Source: Sphingomonas sp. (lineage in GTDB: Bacteria; Pseudomonadota; Alphaproteobacteria; Sphingomonadales; Sphingomonadaceae). From it: 30,971 bases of DNA. The position numbers and the translations under genes were made by a program. The stretch lies in the NCBI GenBank assembly GCA_025936675.1, contig JAICSX010000028.1, forward strand, positions 1 through 30,971, given 5' to 3'. The notes below the pieces were generated by a model, which did no database searches, was not told the DNA's origin, and worked only from the letters and a program-made list of their open reading frames with translations. How positions within the stretch are numbered: the first letter of the stretch is position 1; each line of letters opens with the position of its first letter. Below are positions 1 to 10,990 of the stretch, piece after piece.

Positions 1-3286
<3,286 letters not shown>

Positions 3287-3306
3287 CTCTCAGAGATAGC
3301 GCAAAC

Positions 3307-3344
3307 AAAAACCCCGCCGGAGCGATCCGGCGGGGTTCTTTTTG
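3307..3344 (+). terminator. Rho-independent terminator of the rpoC operon
   Basis: A perfect 10-bp stem (ACCCCGCCGG at 3311-3320 pairing with CCGGCGGGGT at 3327-3336) encloses a 6-nt loop, AGCGAT. It is followed by TCTTTTT and preceded by AAAA. It sits 20-50 nt after the rpoC stop. The A-tract before the stem becomes a T-tract on the other strand, so it could also stop transcripts leaving the minus-strand lipoprotein genes. Confidence 0.95.
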
Positions 3345-3362
3345 CTTAGCGGTTCGTGCTGA

Positions 3363-3503
3363 TCAGCACTTGCCGCCGTGCATTGCGGTCTCGGTGCAAT
3401 TGGCTGCCGAGTTCACGTCCGCCGCAGCGCCGCGAACGGTGTTGCAGCCGGCAATCGTGAGCGACGCCACAACGAACACCACCGCAACCATCTTCTGAAC
3501 CAT
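3363..3503 (-). CDS. Entericidin-like small lipoprotein (copy 2, 46 aa)
   Basis: A 46-residue protein read on the minus strand from ATG at 3503 to TGA at 3363. The N-terminus (MVQKMVAVVFVVASLTIAGC) is a lipoprotein signal peptide: one lysine, a hydrophobic core and the lipobox IAGC, with lipidated Cys20. The mature part, starting CNTVRGAAADVNSAANC, has the CNTxxGxGxD-like start and amphipathic small-residue pattern of the entericidin A/B family, small envelope lipoproteins often tied to stationary phase or stress. A strong ribosome binding site (GGAGGAG) lies 6 nt before the ATG. It is a tandem paralogue of the gene at 3572-3715 and may share its transcript (68 nt between them). The family call rests on the lipobox, size and CNTVRG motif; its exact role is unknown. 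Confidence 0.88.
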   Translation of the reverse strand: MVQKMVAVVFVVASLTIAGCNTVRGAAADVNSAANCTETAMHGGKC

Positions 3504-3571
3504 TGTCGCTCCTCCACTTTGAAATCGGAACGACAATGAATCACCGAAACAGCTGTCTGTCTACTGAACCT

Positions 3572-3715
3572 TTAGTGGCACTGCTGTCCGTTCATCGTGT
3601 TCTCGGTGCAATTTGCGACCGAATTCACATCCTTCGCCGCGCCGCGAACCGTGTTGCATGCGGCAAGCGCCAGTGCGGTGCCGACCAGAACGACTGTGGT
3701 TACCTTCTGGAACAT
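3572..3715 (-). CDS. Entericidin-like small lipoprotein (copy 1, 47 aa)
   Basis: A 47-residue protein on the minus strand from ATG at 3715 to TAA at 3572. The signal peptide (MFQKVTTVVLVGTALALAAC) ends in the lipobox LAAC with lipidated Cys20. The mature sequence begins CNTVRGAAKDVNSVANC, almost the same as the neighbouring copy at 3363-3503 (CNTVRGAAADVNSAANC), so the two arose by tandem duplication and diverged mainly at the C-terminus (NGQQCH here, HGGKC there). A purine-rich ribosome binding site (AGGAGAGGA) precedes the start. It lies 76 nt downstream of thyA on the same strand. The mature domains keep paired cysteines, which is less usual for entericidins and may allow a disulfide. Confidence 0.88.
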   Translation of the reverse strand: MFQKVTTVVLVGTALALAACNTVRGAAKDVNSVANCTENTMNGQQCH

Positions 3716-3791
3716 CTCGTCCTCTCCTCGTTTGAGTGGAGCAACAAACGCTGCGGCGCCGGAACGGCTCCATCAGGCGAGATGATCGCGG

Positions 3792-4586
3792 CTAGACCGC
3801 AACCGGCGCGGAGATGTGCGGGTGGGGATCGTAATTCTCGAAGACGAAATCCTCGGCGTCGTATCCGAACAGGTCCTGCCCGCGATCCTTGATCACGAGG
3901 CGCGGAAGCGTGCGCGGCTCGCGCGTCAGCTGCAGCCGCGCCTGCTCGAGATGGTTCGAATAGAGATGGCAGTCGCCGCCGGTCCAGACGAACGTGCCCG
4001 GCTCTAGCCCGCATTCGCGCGCCAGCATGTGCGTCAAAGTCGCGTAGGAGGCGATATTGAAGGGAACACCGAGGAAGATGTCGGCGCTTCGCTGATAGAG
4101 CTGCAGATTGAGGCGTCCGGCAGCTACCTGCGTCTGGAACAGGCAGTGACACGGGGCCAGCGCCATTTTCGAGATTTCGCCGGGGTTCCAGGCTGTGACG
4201 ATCTGCCGCCGCGAATTGGGATCGTTGCGGATCAGCTCGACGAGGTTGGCAATCTGGTCGATGTGGTGCCCATCGGCGCTCTCCCAGTCGCGCCACTGCT
4301 TGCCGTAGACGGGGCCAAGGTCGCCATTCTCGTCGGCCCATTCGTTCCAGATGCTGACCTTGCGCTCATTCAGCCAGTGGATGTTGGTGTCGCCGCGGAG
4401 AAACCACAGCAGCTCGGTGATTATCGAGCGAAGATGCAGCTTCTTGGTCGTCAGCAGCGGAAATCCTTCGGCAAGATCGAAGCGCATCTGGGCCCCGAAC
4501 CATGACAATGTGCCGGTGCCCGTGCGGTCCTGCTGCTCGACCCCACGGTCGAGGATGAGCTGCATCAGATCGAGATATTGGCGCAT
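3792..4586 (-). CDS. thyA: Thymidylate synthase
   Basis: Makes dTMP from dUMP using methylene-tetrahydrofolate as methyl donor and reductant, in the cytoplasm. The 264-residue length equals that of the E. coli enzyme. The catalytic cysteine is Cys146 in LAPCHCLFQ. The arginine pair that reaches into the partner subunit's phosphate site is Arg126-Arg127 in NSRRQIV. The N-terminal folate/phosphate loop ([12 protein letters not shown], residues 20-31) and the [20 protein letters not shown] segment are also typical. The start is the first ATG; no ribosome binding site is visible, and a TTGGAG-N17-TAGATT promoter candidate ends only 9 nt before it, so the mRNA could be leaderless. A perfect DnaA box lies 57 nt upstream. 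No dihydrofolate reductase gene follows; the next genes are two small lipoproteins. Confidence 0.98.
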   Translation of the reverse strand: MRQYLDLMQLILDRGVEQQDRTGTGTLSWFGAQMRFDLAEGFPLLTTKKLHLRSIITELLWFLRGDTNIHWLNERKVSIWNEWADENGDLGPVYGKQWRDWESADGHHIDQIANLVELIRNDPNSRRQIVTAWNPGEISKMALAPCHCLFQTQVAAGRLNLQLYQRSADIFLGVPFNIASYATLTHMLARECGLEPGTFVWTGGDCHLYSNHLEQARLQLTREPRTLPRLVIKDRGQDLFGYDAEDFVFENYDPHPHISAPVAV

Positions 4587-4595
4587 GCTGCAGCC

Positions 4596-4624
4596 AATCT
4601 AACGGCTGCCGCAATCGGCTCCAA
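4596..4624 (-). promoter_or_regulatory. Candidate thyA promoter
   Basis: On the minus strand, TTGGAG (4624-4619) and TAGATT (4601-4596) are separated by exactly 17 bp. The -10 element ends 9 nt before the thyA ATG, implying a very short or absent leader. Matches to the sigma-70 consensus are moderate (about 4 of 6 in the -10), so this is a prediction from spacing and position only. Confidence 0.4.
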
Positions 4625-4642
4625 GACGCGCGGAATCTCCAT

Positions 4643-4651
4643 TGTGGATAA
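4643..4651 (-). promoter_or_regulatory. DnaA box upstream of thyA
   Basis: TGTGGATAA on the plus strand is the exact complement of the consensus DnaA box TTATCCACA. It lies in the 129-bp gap between divergent thyA and the RadC-like gene, about 19 bp upstream of the candidate thyA -35 element. A CcrM methylation site (GAATC, 4633-4637) is only 5 bp away. DnaA acts as a transcription factor for nucleotide-supply genes in other alphaproteobacteria, so control of thyA is a reasonable inference. Confidence 0.55.
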
Positions 4652-4715
4652 GATTTGGTGCATCCTCGACACTGTTCCAGTGGCCGGAAATCGTCCCTCA
4701 TTTTAACTGACCGGC

Positions 4716-5120
4716 ATGCGGTATCAGCGTGCCGAACTTCCGCTGAAGCTGGACGGCCTGGCGGCGGCGCGCGATTTCTTTGCGGGCTGCATGGCGGATA
4801 CCGACCCAACCCGTGAGAACCTTTGGGTCGCTCATGTCGACGAGCAGGCCCGGTGCGTCCATCTCACGCGTCATTGCGGGGATTCCGACGGCGGCGTCTT
4901 CCCGATGAGGGCCATCATCGCCGATGCCGCGCAGCACGGCAGCGCCGGGATCGTCCTCGCCCACAACCATCCAAGCGGCGACCCGCGCCCGAGCGACAGC
5001 GACCTGCGCTCAACACGCCGGCTGGCGACGGCCGTCGAGGCGCTCGACTGTGCGATTCTCGATCATCTCGTCTTCGCTGGAACCCAGTGCACCAGCTTGA
5101 GGCGCTTGGGCTACCTCTAG
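4716..5120 (+). CDS. Short RadC-like JAB/MPN domain protein
   Basis: A 134-residue protein with the JAMM metal-binding signature of the RadC family: HNHPSGDPRPSDSD at residues 83-96, where His83, His85 and Asp96 would bind zinc. Classical RadC (UPF0758) proteins are about 220 residues and begin with a helix-hairpin-helix module; here only the JAB domain is present, so this is a stand-alone version. RadC was originally linked to DNA repair, but that role has been withdrawn; the biochemical activity is unsettled, and many copies sit on mobile elements. It is divergent from thyA. The start ATG has no clear ribosome binding site. The 3' end overlaps the convergent methyltransferase gene by 4 nt. 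Family assignment is firm; function is not. Confidence 0.85.
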   Translation: MRYQRAELPLKLDGLAAARDFFAGCMADTDPTRENLWVAHVDEQARCVHLTRHCGDSDGGVFPMRAIIADAAQHGSAGIVLAHNHPSGDPRPSDSDLRSTRRLATAVEALDCAILDHLVFAGTQCTSLRRLGYL

Positions 5121-5779
5121 CCGTTGCAGGGCTTGATTTGGCCCGGCTGCGGCCGCGGCCCGGAAAGCCTGAACGCCATGAGGTAGGTTTCGCCGCCAGT
5201 CAGCATCGTGAACTTGACCGGAGTCATGCCGAGCGCGGCGAATTCGCACCTGAGCTCGACAGGCGGCATGCCGTGCTGGCGAACCGGCCGGTTGGCATCG
5301 ACGACGATCACCAGTCCGCCGGGCTTCACGGCCTCACGCATGTGCCAGAGGAAAGCGTAGGGGCTCTGAACCTCGTGATACATGTGGACCAGGAAGACCC
5401 GGTCGAAGGAGCCCGACGGGAGCATCGGATTGTCAGGGCTGCCGAGCTTAACCGCGACATTGTCGAGCCTGTCGCGTTGCACCCGATCCGTGAGCTGCTG
5501 GGTCACGTCAGGAACGATATCTTCGGCGAGCACCCTCCCCTTCGGACCCACCACGCGCGCGAGGCGCACAGTATAATAGCCCTGCCCCGCGCCGACGTCG
5601 GCGACCCACATGCCGGGACTGACGCCGGCGAGCTGCATCACTTCCTCGGCTTCCCCCAGGCGATCGCGCGCATCTTCGGTCGAGAACGCGCTGCCCACCG
5701 TGGGCGCGACATCGCGATGAGCGCTCGGAAAGTGCGAGTCAGCAGGACGAGCCCGGCAGGAAGCCAGTATTGCCATCAT
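5117..5779 (-). CDS. Class I SAM-dependent methyltransferase, probably a lipoprotein
   Basis: From the ATG at 5779 the product is 220 residues. The Rossmann motif I is VADVGAGQGYYTVRLA (about residues 59-74), and the later segment FDRVFLVHMYHEVQSPYAFL fits motif IV/post-IV of class I methyltransferases. The substrate is unknown. Just upstream is a hydrophobic stretch (GIVVLCMMAILASC) that reads as a lipobox, so the protein may be exported and lipidated, as are similar small methyltransferases I recall from sphingomonads. Only seven residues precede the Cys with the ATG start, too few for a signal peptide; GTG at 5788 or GTG at 5845 (which would take its basic region RPSTSLRTSG from the dispersed repeat) are alternatives. 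It is read in the same direction as prfB, 121 nt upstream, with a hairpin-forming repeat between them. Confidence 0.8.
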   Translation of the reverse strand: MMAILASCRARPADSHFPSAHRDVAPTVGSAFSTEDARDRLGEAEEVMQLAGVSPGMWVADVGAGQGYYTVRLARVVGPKGRVLAEDIVPDVTQQLTDRVQRDRLDNVAVKLGSPDNPMLPSGSFDRVFLVHMYHEVQSPYAFLWHMREAVKPGGLVIVVDANRPVRQHGMPPVELRCEFAALGMTPVKFTMLTGGETYLMAFRLSGPRPQPGQIKPCNG

Positions 5780-5797
5780 GCACAGCACAACAATCCC

Positions 5798-5887
5798 GCT
5801 CGTCCTGAGCGAAGTCGAAGGGCGTATCTGATGCGGTTGTGCCACGCGCCCTTCGACTACGCGCTTCGCGCTCCGCTCAGGACGAAC
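5798..5887. repeat. Inverted pair of a dispersed genomic repeat
   Basis: The left arm (5798-5824), read on the minus strand, is CGCCCTTCGACT followed by TCGCTCAGGACGAGCG. The right arm (5846-5887), on the plus strand, is CGCCCTTCGACT then a 13-16 bp insertion (ACGCGCTTCGCGC region) then CGCTCAGGACGAACG. The core CCCTTCGACNN(N)GCTCAGGACGA resembles a short dispersed repeat that I recall as common in sphingomonad and other proteobacterial genomes. The arms can fold into a large hairpin between prfB and the methyltransferase gene, where it could end or stabilise the prfB transcript. Confidence 0.75.
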
Positions 5888-5900
5888 GACTCCGTGGGTC

Positions 5901-7028
5901 CTATTCAACGTCTTCGACTTCCACGGTCTCGCCGGTGACCCGCTGCGACAGCGCCGCCGCCATGAAGCGGTCGAGGTCACCGTCGAGCACGTCGCTCGGT
6001 GCGGTCGACGTAACACCTGTGCGAAGGTCCTTCACCAGCTGATAGGGCTGCAACACGTAGGATCGGATCTGGTGACCCCAGCCGATGTCCGTCTTGGCGG
6101 CGTTGGCGGCATTCGCCTCGGCCTCGCGCTTCTGTAGCTCCGCCTCGTAAAGCCGCGCCTTCAGCTGCTTCATTGCCGAGGCGCGGTTCTTGTGCTGCGA
6201 GCGCTCGTTCTGGCACGCGACGACAATCCCGGTCGGGATGTGGGTGATCCGGACGGCGCTGTCGGTCGTGTTGACGTGCTGCCCTCCCGCCCCGGACGAG
6301 CGGTAGGTGTCGATGCGTAAATCCTTGTCCTCGACCTGGATGTCGATGTCCTCGTCGACTTCGGGATAGACCCAGACGCTCGAGAAGCTCGTGTGGCGGC
6401 GGGCGTTCGCGTCATAGGGGCTGATGCGCACCAGCCGGTGAACGCCGCTTTCGACTTTCAGATTGCCATAAGCGTTCTCGCCTTTGACGAGGATCGTCGC
6501 CGACTTGATCCCGGCCTGCTCGCCCGAATGGTGGTCGATCAGCTCGGTCTTGAAGCCGTGGCGCTCCGCCCAGCGCGTGTACATGCGCTGCAGCATCTCG
6601 GCCCAGTCCTGGCTCTCGGTGCCGCCGGCTCCAGCGTTGATCTCGACATAAGCGCTGTTGGCGTCAGCTTCGCCAGCAAGCAGCGCGGCGACCTTGTCGC
6701 GGTCCGCGCGCTCGGCAAGCTCGGCGAGGCTGCGTACCGCGTCGTCGACCATCGCGGCGTCGCCCTCGCTTTCGGCAAGCTCGATTAGCTCGCAGGTGTC
6801 GGACAGCTCTCGCTCCAGCGAGCGGGTCGCGCCGATCGCCTCCTCCAGCCGCCGCCGCTCGCGCATGACGTCCTGCGCCGCCTTGGGATCGTTCCAAAGC
6901 GCCGGGTCCTCGACCTTGGCATTGAGCTCATCGAGCCGCCTCAGCGCGCGGTCCCAGTCGAGGAAACGGCGCAAAAGGGCGGTCGCGGCATTGATCTGGT
7001 CAATATGGGCCTGCGCCTCGGCGCGCAT
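5901..7028 (-). CDS. prfB: Peptide chain release factor 2
   Basis: RF2 recognises UGA and UAA stop codons and triggers peptidyl-tRNA hydrolysis on the ribosome. From ATG 7028 the product is 375 residues. The catalytic GGQ is at residues 248-250 ([10 protein letters not shown]). The codon-recognition tripeptide reads SPY (203-205, [15 protein letters not shown]) where E. coli has SPF. Start choice: AAGG lies 7 nt before ATG 7028, whereas the in-frame TTG at 7034 is too close to it. The E. coli gene needs a programmed +1 frameshift near codon 26 before its LRGYLDYD segment; here the matching segment LLRRFLDWD is read without interruption, so that autoregulation is absent. It follows the PBP1A gene after 36 nt and is probably co-transcribed with it. 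Confidence 0.96.
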   Translation of the reverse strand: MRAEAQAHIDQINAATALLRRFLDWDRALRRLDELNAKVEDPALWNDPKAAQDVMRERRRLEEAIGATRSLERELSDTCELIELAESEGDAAMVDDAVRSLAELAERADRDKVAALLAGEADANSAYVEINAGAGGTESQDWAEMLQRMYTRWAERHGFKTELIDHHSGEQAGIKSATILVKGENAYGNLKVESGVHRLVRISPYDANARRHTSFSSVWVYPEVDEDIDIQVEDKDLRIDTYRSSGAGGQHVNTTDSAVRITHIPTGIVVACQNERSQHKNRASAMKQLKARLYEAELQKREAEANAANAAKTDIGWGHQIRSYVLQPYQLVKDLRTGVTSTAPSDVLDGDLDRFMAAALSQRVTGETVEVEDVE

Positions 7029-7064
7029 GGTCAAGCCTTCTTCAAGCGTCGGTTCGTAGCGGCC

Positions 7065-9695
7065 CTATTTGAAGCTGTTCTGTGTTGGCAAGCCAGCAGC
7101 AGCCTGAGCACTCGGCTGTGCAGGCTGCGGGGGCGCCGCTGATGCCGGCGCCTGGGCTGAGGACGACGGGTTCTGCTGCGCTTGCTGTTGCTGCTCGATC
7201 GCCTGCTGCGCGGCGATGAGAGCCTGCTGCTGCCGCTGCTCGTTATAAGGATCGCCCATGGTCGGATGATCGGTGCGCTGCTGCTCCGTTTGCGGCTGGA
7301 ACGCCTCCCAGATTACCGGCGACTGCGGATCTTCCTTGGTCGGGAATTCGCCGAATACCGGCTTGCCGCTCGCCCGGTCGATGCGGACCCAGCGGATTCC
7401 GGGAGGCGCGACGAACGGCACCTTCGGCTGGTCCTTCAGCGCGACCTGAGCCCACTGCTTCCAGATTGGTGCCGAGATGCGGCCGCCCTGCGCCCAGCCG
7501 CCCATCGGGCGCGGATTGTCGTAGCCGAGATAGACGCCGGCAACGATGTCGGGCGTTCCGCCGACGAACCACACATTGGTCGGGCCGTTAGTGGTCCCGG
7601 TCTTGCCGAACAGCGGGCGATTGAGGTCGCGGAGCACGGTCGCCGTGCCGCGGATGATCACGCCCTCCATCACATGGACCATCTGGAATGCGGCCATGGC
7701 GTCGACCAGCTGGCGAGTCCGGCTCGGCGGCCGCGGCATCGGCCCTCCATCCCAGTCCGCCGAATTGCAATTGCCCATGATCGCGCAGCGGTTGTCGCTC
7801 CGATAGATCACTTTCCCGTCGCGATCCTCGACATAGTCGATCGTCGTCGGCTTCACCGACCGCCCGCCATTGGCAAGGATCGCATAGGCATTGGTGAGCC
7901 TCAGGACCGTGGTGTCGCCGGCGCCGAGCGCGACTGAAAGATAGTTGGCATAATCGCCCACGCCGAGCGTGCGGGCGGTTGCCGTGATCTTGGGCATTCC
8001 GATCGTCGCCGCGGCGCGCACCGTCATCAGGTTGCGCGATTGCTCGAGACCCCAGCGCAACGTGTGCGGCCCCGCCGAGCGGTGGTCGAAGTTGACGAAG
8101 CATTTCTGCCCGAGACCCGCGCCCTGCCAGATGCAGTAGGGGGCATCGAGCTCGATCGTCGCTGGAGTGAAGCCGTTCTGGAGCGCCGTCACGTAGACGA
8201 TAGGCTTGAACGCCGAACCGGGCTGCCGAAGCGCCTGGATTGCGCGATTGTAAGGAGAGCCGACCACGTCGAATCCGCCCTGCATCGCCAGAACGCGGCC
8301 GGTATGGACCTCCTCGACCAGCATGCCGCCGGAGATCTCCGGGACGGAGCGAAGCGCGTAATTGTTGCCGCTCGTCTGCTTGACGATGACGATCATGCCC
8401 GGCTTCAGCGAGTCGAAGGCGACTCCGCCGACACCGCGCACCGGCATCGCCGCATCGCTGCGCGACAGGGTTCCCGTCGAACCGTTGGTGAAACCGATGG
8501 TCGCCTGCGTATCGCCCGTCTGAAGCACGACCGCTTTCGCCCAGTCGGGATAGCCCGTGCCGACCGGTGCCCGATCGAGCTGGCCGGCCCAATCCTTGGA
8601 CAGGTCGACCTTCATCCCGAGGTCTTTCCAGCTGCTGCCCGCGCCATATTTGACGAGGCCGTCGCGGAGCGCCTGCGCGGCCGCATCCTGCATCATTGGA
8701 TTCATCGAGCTACGGACCCACAGGCCGCCGGCATAGACGCTGTTCGGCCCATCCTTGGCGTTTTCGCCAAAGCGCTTGATCAGCTCACGGCGGACTTCCT
8801 CCATGAAGTAGCCGCCGCGCTGCTGGAACTTCTCATTGCTTCCGTAGCGGATGGTCCCGAGCGGAGTCGCCGCAGCCGCATTCCATTGATCCTGCGTGAT
8901 GTAGCCGTTGCGGTACATCTCGCGCAGCACATAGTTGCGGCGGTCGAGCGCCTTCTGGGTTGCACGAAGCGGATCGTAGTTCGACGGCGCTTTGGGAAGG
9001 ATCGCGAGATACGCCGCCTCCGGCAGCGTCAGCTCGTCGACATCCTTGTCGAAATAGGCCCGGGCCGCGGCCTGGATCCCGTAAGCATTGCGGCCGAGGA
9101 AGATGGAGTTGAGGTACAGCTCTAGGATCTGCTGCTTGTTCAGCGTGTCCTCAAGGCGGAATGCGAGGATCGCCTCACGCGCCTTTCGACCGACATTGTA
9201 GCTGCTGTCGCGAAGCAGATATTTCGCAACCTGTTGGGTAATCGTCGAACCGCCCGCGACGCGCCCTCCGCGCCCGATGTGCGCCGTATAATTGAAGACC
9301 GCCTTGACGAAGCCGGTGTAATCAATGCCGTGATGGTGGAAGAAGTCCTTGTCCTCCGCCGAGATGAAGGCATGGACGACCAGCGGCGGGATTTCGTCGT
9401 AGGACAAGTCCACCCGCCGTTCGCGAGCGAAGGTCTGGACGGGGTCGCCGTCATAGCCGCGGATGTTGGTCGGTAGTGGTGGCTGATAGGCAAGCAGCGT
9501 CTGCGCCGAGGGCAAGCCTGCGCCGAAATAGATCCACATCGCCGCCACGAGGGCGAACAGAGCGGCAGCCGCCCACGTGGTCCAGCGCACCCACCGGCGC
9601 GCCCACCAGGGATCAATGACCGAATGGACCCGCCCGTTGAAGGCGACCATATCCGGCAGCGGCCATTGGGGAACGTTCAGGCGCTCAAACTTCAT
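7065..9695 (-). CDS. mrcA: Penicillin-binding protein 1A (bifunctional glycosyltransferase/transpeptidase)
   Basis: A class A PBP that polymerises lipid II into glycan strands and cross-links them in the periplasm. The 876-residue protein has a cytoplasmic N-terminus, one transmembrane anchor (about residues 39-58), a GT51 domain with catalytic Glu114 in ISAEDKDFFHHHGID and the GGSTITQQ motif (148-155), then an OB-like insert (about 350-450), and the transpeptidase domain with Ser494 in SAFK, SRN at 553-555 and KTG at 698-700. The C-terminal about 60 residues are Gln/Ala/Pro-rich and probably disordered. It lies 44 nt after amiC and 36 nt before prfB. The pairing of an amidase and a PBP in one operon points to coordinated cell-wall synthesis and cleavage. 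Gene naming varies (mrcA, ponA, pbpC). Confidence 0.96.
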   Translation of the reverse strand: MKFERLNVPQWPLPDMVAFNGRVHSVIDPWWARRWVRWTTWAAAALFALVAAMWIYFGAGLPSAQTLLAYQPPLPTNIRGYDGDPVQTFARERRVDLSYDEIPPLVVHAFISAEDKDFFHHHGIDYTGFVKAVFNYTAHIGRGGRVAGGSTITQQVAKYLLRDSSYNVGRKAREAILAFRLEDTLNKQQILELYLNSIFLGRNAYGIQAAARAYFDKDVDELTLPEAAYLAILPKAPSNYDPLRATQKALDRRNYVLREMYRNGYITQDQWNAAAATPLGTIRYGSNEKFQQRGGYFMEEVRRELIKRFGENAKDGPNSVYAGGLWVRSSMNPMMQDAAAQALRDGLVKYGAGSSWKDLGMKVDLSKDWAGQLDRAPVGTGYPDWAKAVVLQTGDTQATIGFTNGSTGTLSRSDAAMPVRGVGGVAFDSLKPGMIVIVKQTSGNNYALRSVPEISGGMLVEEVHTGRVLAMQGGFDVVGSPYNRAIQALRQPGSAFKPIVYVTALQNGFTPATIELDAPYCIWQGAGLGQKCFVNFDHRSAGPHTLRWGLEQSRNLMTVRAAATIGMPKITATARTLGVGDYANYLSVALGAGDTTVLRLTNAYAILANGGRSVKPTTIDYVEDRDGKVIYRSDNRCAIMGNCNSADWDGGPMPRPPSRTRQLVDAMAAFQMVHVMEGVIIRGTATVLRDLNRPLFGKTGTTNGPTNVWFVGGTPDIVAGVYLGYDNPRPMGGWAQGGRISAPIWKQWAQVALKDQPKVPFVAPPGIRWVRIDRASGKPVFGEFPTKEDPQSPVIWEAFQPQTEQQRTDHPTMGDPYNEQRQQQALIAAQQAIEQQQQAQQNPSSSAQAPASAAPPQPAQPSAQAAAGLPTQNSFK

Positions 9696-9739
9696 GCGAT
9701 TGAAGCGTCTAGCCTGTCGGGGAAGGCGCGGAAAGCCGG

Positions 9740-10609
9740 TTAATGCCGCGAACGGGCAGCAACTTCGGCTTCGATTGCCTGCGCTAGCGCGAGAACCATC
9801 TTCGCGCGGGTGTCGGGATTGCGCAGGAGAAGCTCGTCATCGGCATTGCTGAGATAGCCGGCTTCGAACAGGACCGCCGGCGCATCGGCACGGCGGAGGA
9901 CGTGGAAGGCGGCGAAGCGGTGCGGGTTCGGCCGTAGCTCGACCCTGCCCGCAGCCTTGTTGACGAGCCGCGCCGCGAGGTTCGCGGACGCGCTCATCTG
10001 ATCACGCATCGCAAGATCGGCGAGTACGGCGTCGACGGTGCCGCCCGCGTTGGCATTGTCGGCGCCGCCATTTTCCCTTGCGGCCAGTTTTGCGGCCTCG
10101 GCGTCGGAGGCGACATCCGACAGCGAATAGACGCTCGCGCCCCGCGCCAGCGGATTGGCTGCGCTGTCGATGTGGATCGAGACGAACATCCCCGCATCGA
10201 GTCGCCGGGCGACGGCCGCGCGGTCGTCGAGTGTCAAATAGCGATCGTCGTCGCGAGTCATGGCGACGCGGACTCGCGCGCGCTTCACCAGCTCGTCGCG
10301 AAGCGCCTGAGCGAGGATCAGGGTCAAGTCCTTCTCGTGCACCTGGCCGGAGACGCTGGTCGCACCCGGGTCGCGGCCGCCATGGCCGGCATCAATGACT
10401 ACGATCGGCCGGCCCTTCGCTATCGGCGATGCATAGATGCGGTCGTTCGCTGCCGGCGGCAGGTTGACGGTGAGGCTGGACTGCGCGGCGGCGTTGCTAC
10501 CCCGTCCGGCGAAGGCGAAGACGATTGCTGCAGCGGCGACCAAAGTCACCGCAGCACCGGCAATCGCGCCCTTTCCTCCGAAACTGCTACGCATCCTCGC
10601 CCAAGTCAT
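9740..10609 (-). CDS. amiC: N-acetylmuramoyl-L-alanine amidase (AmiC type)
   Basis: A zinc amidase that cuts the stem peptide from N-acetylmuramic acid and splits septal peptidoglycan. From ATG 10609 it is 289 residues. An N-terminal hydrophobic segment (about 17-35) acts as signal anchor or signal peptide. The Amidase_3 domain begins with VVIDAGHGGRDPG; zinc ligands are His76, Glu92 (HEKD) and His146 (SIHID), and the catalytic Glu is in LFEAGYLSN. The AMIN targeting domain seen at the N-terminus of many AmiC proteins is absent. The start is uncertain: ATG 10594 (MRSSFGGKG) and an upstream TTG at 10675 are in frame, but none has a convincing ribosome binding site. First gene of the amiC-PBP1A-prfB run, divergent from rne. 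Confidence 0.94.
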   Translation of the reverse strand: MTWARMRSSFGGKGAIAGAAVTLVAAAAIVFAFAGRGSNAAAQSSLTVNLPPAANDRIYASPIAKGRPIVVIDAGHGGRDPGATSVSGQVHEKDLTLILAQALRDELVKRARVRVAMTRDDDRYLTLDDRAAVARRLDAGMFVSIHIDSAANPLARGASVYSLSDVASDAEAAKLAARENGGADNANAGGTVDAVLADLAMRDQMSASANLAARLVNKAAGRVELRPNPHRFAAFHVLRRADAPAVLFEAGYLSNADDELLLRNPDTRAKMVLALAQAIEAEVAARSRH

Positions 10610-10990
10610 TGAACAGCAATCGCTATGTATCACGCGCTGATGGTTAATGCGAAATTGAGACGCAAGCAGTGACAACTACTCTGCTGGGCTGTTGCGGCGC
10701 CAAAGCGGTGATGCTAACCGCAAAGTCAGTCTTCGGCACCCGCCGGAGAATTCCTAGCCGCAGCCCGTGCGATGGCCGGCGGCTTCACGAGGTTGACGCT
10801 CGAATGACGCCACAGAACGCCCATCGTCCGCTCCTATGTGGTGCGGCCGGCGCGTTCCCCGCCCAAGCATGCGGGATGGTCCATCGAGCAGAGGCGCTTT
10901 CCATTCATCCTGCTCTTGCCAAAGCGAGGGCCATCAGAATTGCGCGCGGCAGCGGAGTATCGCTGCCACGGCGCGCCCGGAGAAATTTCA
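10610..10990. other. amiC-rne divergent intergenic region and rne leader
   Basis: A 381-bp gap without a convincing gene. It must hold the promoters of both amiC and rne. A possible rne promoter is TTGAGA (10655-10660) with TACTCT (10677-10682) at 16-bp spacing, which would give a leader of about 300 nt. Long 5' untranslated regions are a known feature of rne genes, where RNase E cleaves its own mRNA. The open frame continues upstream of the rne start to 10838, but those 51 codons do not resemble any RNase E N-terminus. Confidence 0.5.
10942..10976 (+). promoter_or_regulatory. Strong hairpin in the rne 5' leader
   Basis: GCGCGC (10942-10947) plus GGCAGCG (10948-10954) pair with CGCTGCC (10961-10967) and GCGCGC (10971-10976). 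The loop is GAGTAT and there is a 3-nt bulge (ACG) on the 3' side, giving 13 bp in total. It ends 14 nt before the rne ATG. It is not followed by a U-tract, so it is not a terminator; an autoregulatory RNase E recognition structure is a plausible role. Confidence 0.6.

Noticed and set aside
10838..10990. Upstream extension of the rne reading frame by 51 codons
   Set aside because: The sequence does not resemble any RNase E N-terminus, whereas MSMRMLIDAR at 10991 aligns with the known start.
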